Both the position numbers and the translations under genes were made by a program. Source: Streptomyces sp. MRC013 (GTDB taxonomy: Bacteria; Actinomycetota; Actinomycetes; Streptomycetales; Streptomycetaceae). Taken from it: 64,000 bases of DNA. The stretch is taken from positions 372,001 through 436,000 of the forward strand of contig NZ_CP094264.1 of assembly GCF_023614235.1 (NCBI RefSeq), read 5' to 3'. The notes under the pieces were generated by a model, which saw only the letters and a program-made list of their open reading frames with translations, was not told where the DNA came from and searched no databases. This document shows positions 60,271 through 64,000 of this stretch, piece by piece; position 1 is the stretch's first letter; each line of letters starts with the position of its first letter.

Positions 60271-61221
60271 TCACGGGCGGGTCCTCCCGGTGCGGCGGGC
60301 GGCCGTGCGGGCGTCGAGGCCGGACAGGCCGCGCACGGCGACGTACGCCTTCTCCCGGCCCGGCAGCGAGACCCGGCCGCGCAGTACGGCCCCGGGGTCC
60401 CGCTCGATGCGGTCGAGGAGGCGGCGGTAGATCCCGGCCATGGCGGCGACGCAGGCGCCGCTGCGCCGGTCCAGCATGGGCAGCAGCCGGTACCCCTCCG
60501 CGAACAGGGCGCGGGCGCGCCGCACCTCGTGGCGGACGAGGCCGGGGAAGTCGGCGCCGGGGGGCGGTGTGGCGGTGTGGAAGCCTCCGGAGCAGCCGAA
60601 CTTCGCGAGGTCCTCCGCGGGGAGGTAGCTGCGGCCGTTGGCGGCGTCCTCGCGCAGGTCCCTCAGGATGTTGGTGAGCTGGAGGGCCAACCCCAGCGTG
60701 TCCGCGTACTCCGGGGCGCGCGCGGCGTCGCGTGCGCCCGGTGTCGTGCCGAACACGCCGAGGGAGAGGCGCCCGATGGCGCCGGCGACGCAGCGGCAGT
60801 AGACCCGCAGGTCGTCCCAGGTCTCGTAGGTCCGGCCGCGCACGTCCATCAGGACGCCGTCGATCAGCTCGTCGAGGCCCTCCAGGGGAAGGGGGAAGCG
60901 GCGGGCCGCGTCGGCGAGGGCGACGGCCACCGGGTCGGTGTCGTCCTCCGCGACGGCGCCCCGCCTGACCCGGTCCAGGACGTCGCGGGCGGCTTCGAGG
61001 CGGCGGCGCTTGGCCCCGGGGTCGAGGGAGCCGTCGCCGATGTCGTCGACGCGCCGCGAGAAGGCGTACAGGGCCGACATGGCCCGCCGCTTCCCGGTCG
61101 GCAGCAGGCGGATGCCGTACGCGAAGTTCCGGGCCTGGCCCGCGGTGACGGTCTCGCAGTAGCCGTAGGCGGCCCGGACGGGCGGGGGTGCCTCCGTCGT
61201 CGTGTCCACGGTCCCGGTCAC
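60271..61221 (-). CDS. hpnD: Presqualene diphosphate synthase (HpnD)
   Basis: A 316-residue trans-isoprenyl diphosphate synthase of the squalene/phytoene synthase superfamily, condensing two farnesyl diphosphates to presqualene diphosphate. Aspartate motifs SRRVDDIGDG and LTNILRDLREDAANGRSYLP are complete; GRTYETWDDLRVYCRCVAGAIGRLSLGVFG is the middle block. The GTG at 61221 overlaps the hpnC stop (GTGA) and is preferred to the upstream ATG 61245, which lies inside hpnC. The hydroxylation of presqualene diphosphate by HpnC follows in the pathway. Confidence 0.93.
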   Translation of the reverse strand: MTGTVDTTTEAPPPVRAAYGYCETVTAGQARNFAYGIRLLPTGKRRAMSALYAFSRRVDDIGDGSLDPGAKRRRLEAARDVLDRVRRGAVAEDDTDPVAVALADAARRFPLPLEGLDELIDGVLMDVRGRTYETWDDLRVYCRCVAGAIGRLSLGVFGTTPGARDAARAPEYADTLGLALQLTNILRDLREDAANGRSYLPAEDLAKFGCSGGFHTATPPPGADFPGLVRHEVRRARALFAEGYRLLPMLDRRSGACVAAMAGIYRRLLDRIERDPGAVLRGRVSLPGREKAYVAVRGLSGLDARTAARRTGRTRP

Positions 61222-62132
61222 CCCTCTCCGCGCGCTGCTCGCCACACCGCTCCCGCACGGCGGAGCAGGCGGTGCCGGGGGGCTCTGGGCGGCCCGGGGA
61301 GCACGTCGTACCGGACGGCCCTGATCGCGTCGAGCGCGGCGTGGCCCCCGGCGACGAAACCGGCGAGGAGGAGGCGGAGCCGGCCGCGGACGCTTCCGAC
61401 GAGCGGGGCTCCCTCCTCCAGCAGGGCGCGGGCGCGCTCCGCCTCGTACGCGACGAGGGCCCGCACCGAGGCGTTGGCCGTGGGGCCGGCCAGGTCGGCC
61501 TCGGTGACGTGGAAGCGGGCCATGTCGTCGGCGGGCAGGTAGACGCGGTCGCGGCGGAGGTCCTCGGCCACGTCCTGGAGGTGCTCGACGATCTGCAGGG
61601 CGGTGCAGACCGCGTCGGAGCGGCGGATCCGCTCGGGGGTGGCGGTGCCGCTGATCCCCAGGACGAGGCGGCCGACGGGGTTGGCGGACAGCTCGCAGTA
61701 GGCGAGGAGGTCGTCGTACGACGGGTAGCGGCGGACGCGCTGGTCCCTGCGGTTGGCCTCGACCAGCGCCAGGAACGGCCCGGGGTCGAGCGCGTGGCGG
61801 CGCACGGTGGTCCGCAGGGGGGCGAGCAGCGGGTGGCGGGGGCCGCCGGCCGCGTCGTCGAAGACGCGCAGCAGGTCGGCCTCCAGGGCGTCGAGCAGGG
61901 CCTCCGGCCCGTCGTCGGGGCGGGCGCCGAGGAGGCGGGCGTCGGCGCCGCCGGGGGCGAGGTCGCCGTCGCCGGCGTCGTCGACGAGGCGGGCGAAGCC
62001 GTAGACGGCCATCAGGTCGGCGCGGCAGGCGCGCGGCAGGAAGAACGGGGCCACGGGGAAGTTCTCGTCCGCGGCCTTGTCGAGGGTCGTGCGTGCGGGG
62101 GCACCGGGGCTCATCCGTCGGGCACCCGTCAC
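61218..62132 (-). CDS. hpnC: Hydroxysqualene synthase (HpnC)
   Basis: A 304-residue squalene/phytoene-synthase-family enzyme, converting presqualene diphosphate to hydroxysqualene. Motifs: ENFPVAPFFLPRACRADLMAVYGFARLVDDAGDGD (first Asp motif), CTALQIVEHLQDVAEDLRRDRVYLP (second), SANPVGRLVLGISG. The GTG at 62132 or the ATG at 62114 are possible starts. An ATG at 62191 begins a 20-codon stretch (MTENPRPAEGPAVPVPGRRR) that would join hpnC if one base were missing near 62130, so the true N-terminus may be longer. It is the first gene of the hopanoid operon. Confidence 0.92.
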   Translation of the reverse strand: MTGARRMSPGAPARTTLDKAADENFPVAPFFLPRACRADLMAVYGFARLVDDAGDGDLAPGGADARLLGARPDDGPEALLDALEADLLRVFDDAAGGPRHPLLAPLRTTVRRHALDPGPFLALVEANRRDQRVRRYPSYDDLLAYCELSANPVGRLVLGISGTATPERIRRSDAVCTALQIVEHLQDVAEDLRRDRVYLPADDMARFHVTEADLAGPTANASVRALVAYEAERARALLEEGAPLVGSVRGRLRLLLAGFVAGGHAALDAIRAVRYDVLPGPPRAPRHRLLRRAGAVWRAARGEG

Positions 62133-62418
62133 CGGCGGCGGCCCGGCACGGGGACGGCGGGCCCCTCGGCCGGCCGGGGATTCTCCGTCATTGCCGTCAC
62201 GTCTCCCGTTCTACACTGCGAACCCGATACATCCCATTCCGGACACGCCGCCGGTCTTCGGACCGTTACCGCACATGGCGTGAAACGAACCGGTACAGCT
62301 TACGCCGTTCGACGCGGGTGATCGATTCGGCTCGCGGTGCGCACCCACGACGCGGGCCCGGTCCGGACGATCCGGCCGGGCCCCGGCGGCGTGACGTGCG
62401 TTTTCCGGTCGAGTCCGG
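62133..62418. other. Promoter-side region of the hopanoid operon
   Basis: About 286 bp between hpnC and the end of the ABC transporter ATPase gene. It has an A+T-richer core (62195-62340), with GTGTAGAAC and GTAAGCTGTACC on the minus strand, either of which could be part of the hopanoid promoter. No confident -35/-10 pair, riboswitch or palindrome was found. The divergent end near 62340-62418 is probably the terminator region of the ABC transporter operon. Confidence 0.4.
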
Positions 62419-63221
62419 CTAGCGGCCGGTCTCCTTCTCGTAGGCCCGGAGGACCTCGTCGGTCGGCCCGTCCATCAGGAGTTCGCCCTTTTCCAGCCAT
62501 AGGACGCGGTCGCAGGTGTCGCGGATCGACTTGTTGCTGTGGCTGACGAGGAAGACCGTCCCGGCCTCCTTGCGCAGTTCGCGGATGCGTTCCTCGGAGC
62601 GGATCTGGAACTTGCGGTCGCCGGTGGCCAGCGCCTCGTCGATCATGAGGACGTCGTGGTTCTTGGCGGCGGCGATGGCGAAGCGGAGCCGGGCGCCCAT
62701 GCCGGAGGAGTAGGTCCGCATGGGCAGGGTGATGAAGTCGCCCTTCTCGTTGATGCCGGAGAAGTCGACGATGTCCTGGTAGCGCTCCTTGATCTCCTCC
62801 CTGGACATGCCCATGGCGAGGCCGCCGAGGATGACGTTGCGCTCGCCGGTCAGGTCGCCCATGAGCGCGGCGTTGACGCCCAGGAGCGAGGGCTGGCCGT
62901 CGGTGTAGACCTTGCCCCTCTCGGTGGGCAGCAGGCCTGCGATGGCGCGGAGCAGGGTGGACTTGCCGGAGCCGTTGGTGCCGATCAGGCCGATGGCCTC
63001 GCCCCGGTACGCGACGAAGGAGACGCCGCGCACGGCGTGCACCTTGCGCACGCCGCGGCTCTCCCCCTGTCGCGGCGGAGGATCCGGCTGAGCGCCGCCG
63101 TGGCGCTGCCCCTGCCGGCGGCGCCGCCGCCGTTGACCCGGTACACGACGTGCACGTCGTCGGCGATGACGGTGGGGATGCGCGCCCCGGCGGGGTGGGC
63201 GCCTTCGATGTCGTCAGCCAC
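62419..63221 (-). CDS. ABC transporter ATP-binding protein, teichoic acid/polysaccharide export (frameshifted)
   Basis: About 267 residues after repair. The N-terminus DDIEGAHPAGARIPTVIADDVHVVYRVNGGGAAGRG is in one frame; after the five-C run (63063-63067) the next frame holds KVHAVRGVSFVAYRGEAIGLIGTNGSGKSTLLRAIAGLL (Walker A GTNGSGKST), SSGMGARLRFAIAAAKNHDVLMIDEALATGDRKF (signature SSGMGARL and Walker B) and SHSNKSIRDTCDRVLWLEKGEL. This is the TagH/Wzt-like subfamily. With one more G it is continuous as RRDRGESRGVRKVHAVRG. The GTG at 63221 overlaps the permease stop by 8 bases. It powers export of a lipid-linked polymer across the membrane. Confidence 0.9.
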
Positions 63222-64000
63222 GGCCGTACCGCTCCTCAGCCTTCCAGAAGAACACGAACCCGGAGACGCCGACGACGACCGCCCACAGCACCGCGGCCGC
63301 CCAGACGTGGTCGGGCAGGTTGTCGGAGGTGTAGCCCTCGATCAGCGCGAAGCGGACGAGGTCCATGTAGATCGCCGCGGGGTTGTACATCAGGATCTCG
63401 GCGATCCACGCCGGCTTGTCCCGGAGCATGATCGGGATGGAGAACATCACGCCCGACGCGTACATCCACGTCCGCATGACGAACGGCATCAGCTGCGCGA
63501 GGTCCGGGGTCTTGCTGCCGAGCCGCGCCATGACCAGCGCGAGGCCGGTGTTGAACGTGAACTGCAGCGCCAGCGCGGGCACGATCAGCAGCCAGGCGGG
63601 CGACGGGTAGCTGCCGAACAGCGCCGCGATGACGAACAGCACCAGCATCGAGTACAGCAGCTGCTGCAGCTGCTGCAGGGCCAGCGAGATGGGGAGCGAG
63701 GCGCGCGGGAAGTGCAGCGCCCGCACCAGGCCCAGGTTGCCGGAGATCGACTTCACGCCGGACATGACGGAGGTCTGCGTGAACATGAACACGAAGACGC
63801 CCGTCACCAGGAACGGGACGTAGACCTTCTTCTCCATGCCCTTGCCGGCCTCCAGGATCAGGCCGAAGATCGCGAAGTACACCGCGGCGTTCAGCAGCGG
63901 CGTGGCGACCTGCCACAGCTGGCCGAGCCTGGCCTGGCTGTACTGGGCCGTGAGCTTCGCCCGGGAGAAGGTCAGGATGAAGTGGCGCCGTCCCCACAGC
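63214..64000 (-). CDS. ABC transporter permease, teichoic acid/polysaccharide export, runs off the window
   Basis: A partial ABC-2 type permease of at least 262 residues. The visible N-terminal part includes LWGRRHFILTFSRAKLTAQYSQARLGQLWQVATPLLNAAVYFAIFGLIL, the conserved loop of TagG/Wzm permeases, and about six hydrophobic segments follow (PFLVTGVFVFMFTQTSVMSG, LLYSMLVLFVIAALFG, AWLLIVPALALQFTFNTGLALVMARLGS). It ends in FVFFWKAEERYGRG. Its start lies beyond position 64000. It overlaps the ATPase gene by 8 bases and the two form one exporter, probably for wall teichoic acid or a similar glycopolymer. Confidence 0.93.
   Translation of the reverse strand, partial: LWGRRHFILTFSRAKLTAQYSQARLGQLWQVATPLLNAAVYFAIFGLILEAGKGMEKKVYVPFLVTGVFVFMFTQTSVMSGVKSISGNLGLVRALHFPRASLPISLALQQLQQLLYSMLVLFVIAALFGSYPSPAWLLIVPALALQFTFNTGLALVMARLGSKTPDLAQLMPFVMRTWMYASGVMFSIPIMLRDKPAWIAEILMYNPAAIYMDLVRFALIEGYTSDNLPDHVWAAAVLWAVVVGVSGFVFFWKAEERYGRG

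Overview
The window is chromosomal DNA of a Streptomyces-like actinomycete. The base composition is extremely G+C rich, third codon positions are almost all G or C, GTG starts and overlapping ATGA/GTGA gene junctions are common, and many families typical of streptomycetes are present: a conservon, mycothiol-dependent formaldehyde dehydrogenase, a streptogrisin-type protease, a hopanoid operon, DUF6126, SAV_2336-type proteins and a c-di-AMP riboswitch on a LysM/M23 hydrolase. No replicon-mobility genes, insertion sequences or CRISPR arrays were seen.

Layout. 1-9.4 kb: the 5' part of citramalate synthase (cimA) behind a leader-peptide attenuator, a WGR/beta-propeller protein, a peptidoglycan amidase, an SGNH hydrolase, a probable parS site, an ECF sigma factor fused to a membrane-anchored CAP domain, a second CAP protein, a CU044_2847 (trypco1) protein and a ketopantoate reductase. 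9.5-18.5 kb: a tightly overlapping four-gene operon of alpha/beta hydrolase, caspase-VMAP protein, MoxR ATPase, and a giant vWA/STAND/TPR protein ending in a NaeI-like domain. I read this as a VMAP-MoxR-vWA ternary conflict (immunity) system; its first gene carries a TTA codon. 19-36.5 kb: a DUF11 protein, a LOG-family protein, tRNA-Pro, DUF309, DUF488, streptogrisin-like protease, monomeric isocitrate dehydrogenase, TetR with its operator, the MscR/metallo-hydrolase pair, TusA and MFS genes, an ArsR-rhodanese regulator and a zinc alcohol dehydrogenase. 37.3-41.4 kb: a small RiPP locus (64-aa precursor, radical SAM/SPASM enzyme, HExxH protein) with a convergent DUF4246 oxygenase-like gene. 42-52.4 kb: a second tRNA-Pro, acyl-CoA dehydrogenase, a conservon (cvnABCD plus a GAF protein), TetR, a riboswitch-controlled cell-wall hydrolase, a tyrosine phosphatase, DUF6126 and an XRE-cupin regulator. 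52.5-62.1 kb: the complete hopanoid operon hpnC-hpnD-hpnE-polyprenyl synthase-shc-hpnG-hpnH-hpnO. 62.4-64 kb: a teichoic acid/polysaccharide ABC exporter (ATPase and partial permease).

A recurrent feature is that at least a dozen otherwise intact genes are broken by net loss of one (occasionally two) bases, nearly always beside a run of four or more G or C. The uniform sign and context point to homopolymer under-calling in the assembly rather than gene decay, so these are annotated as full-span genes with the break noted.
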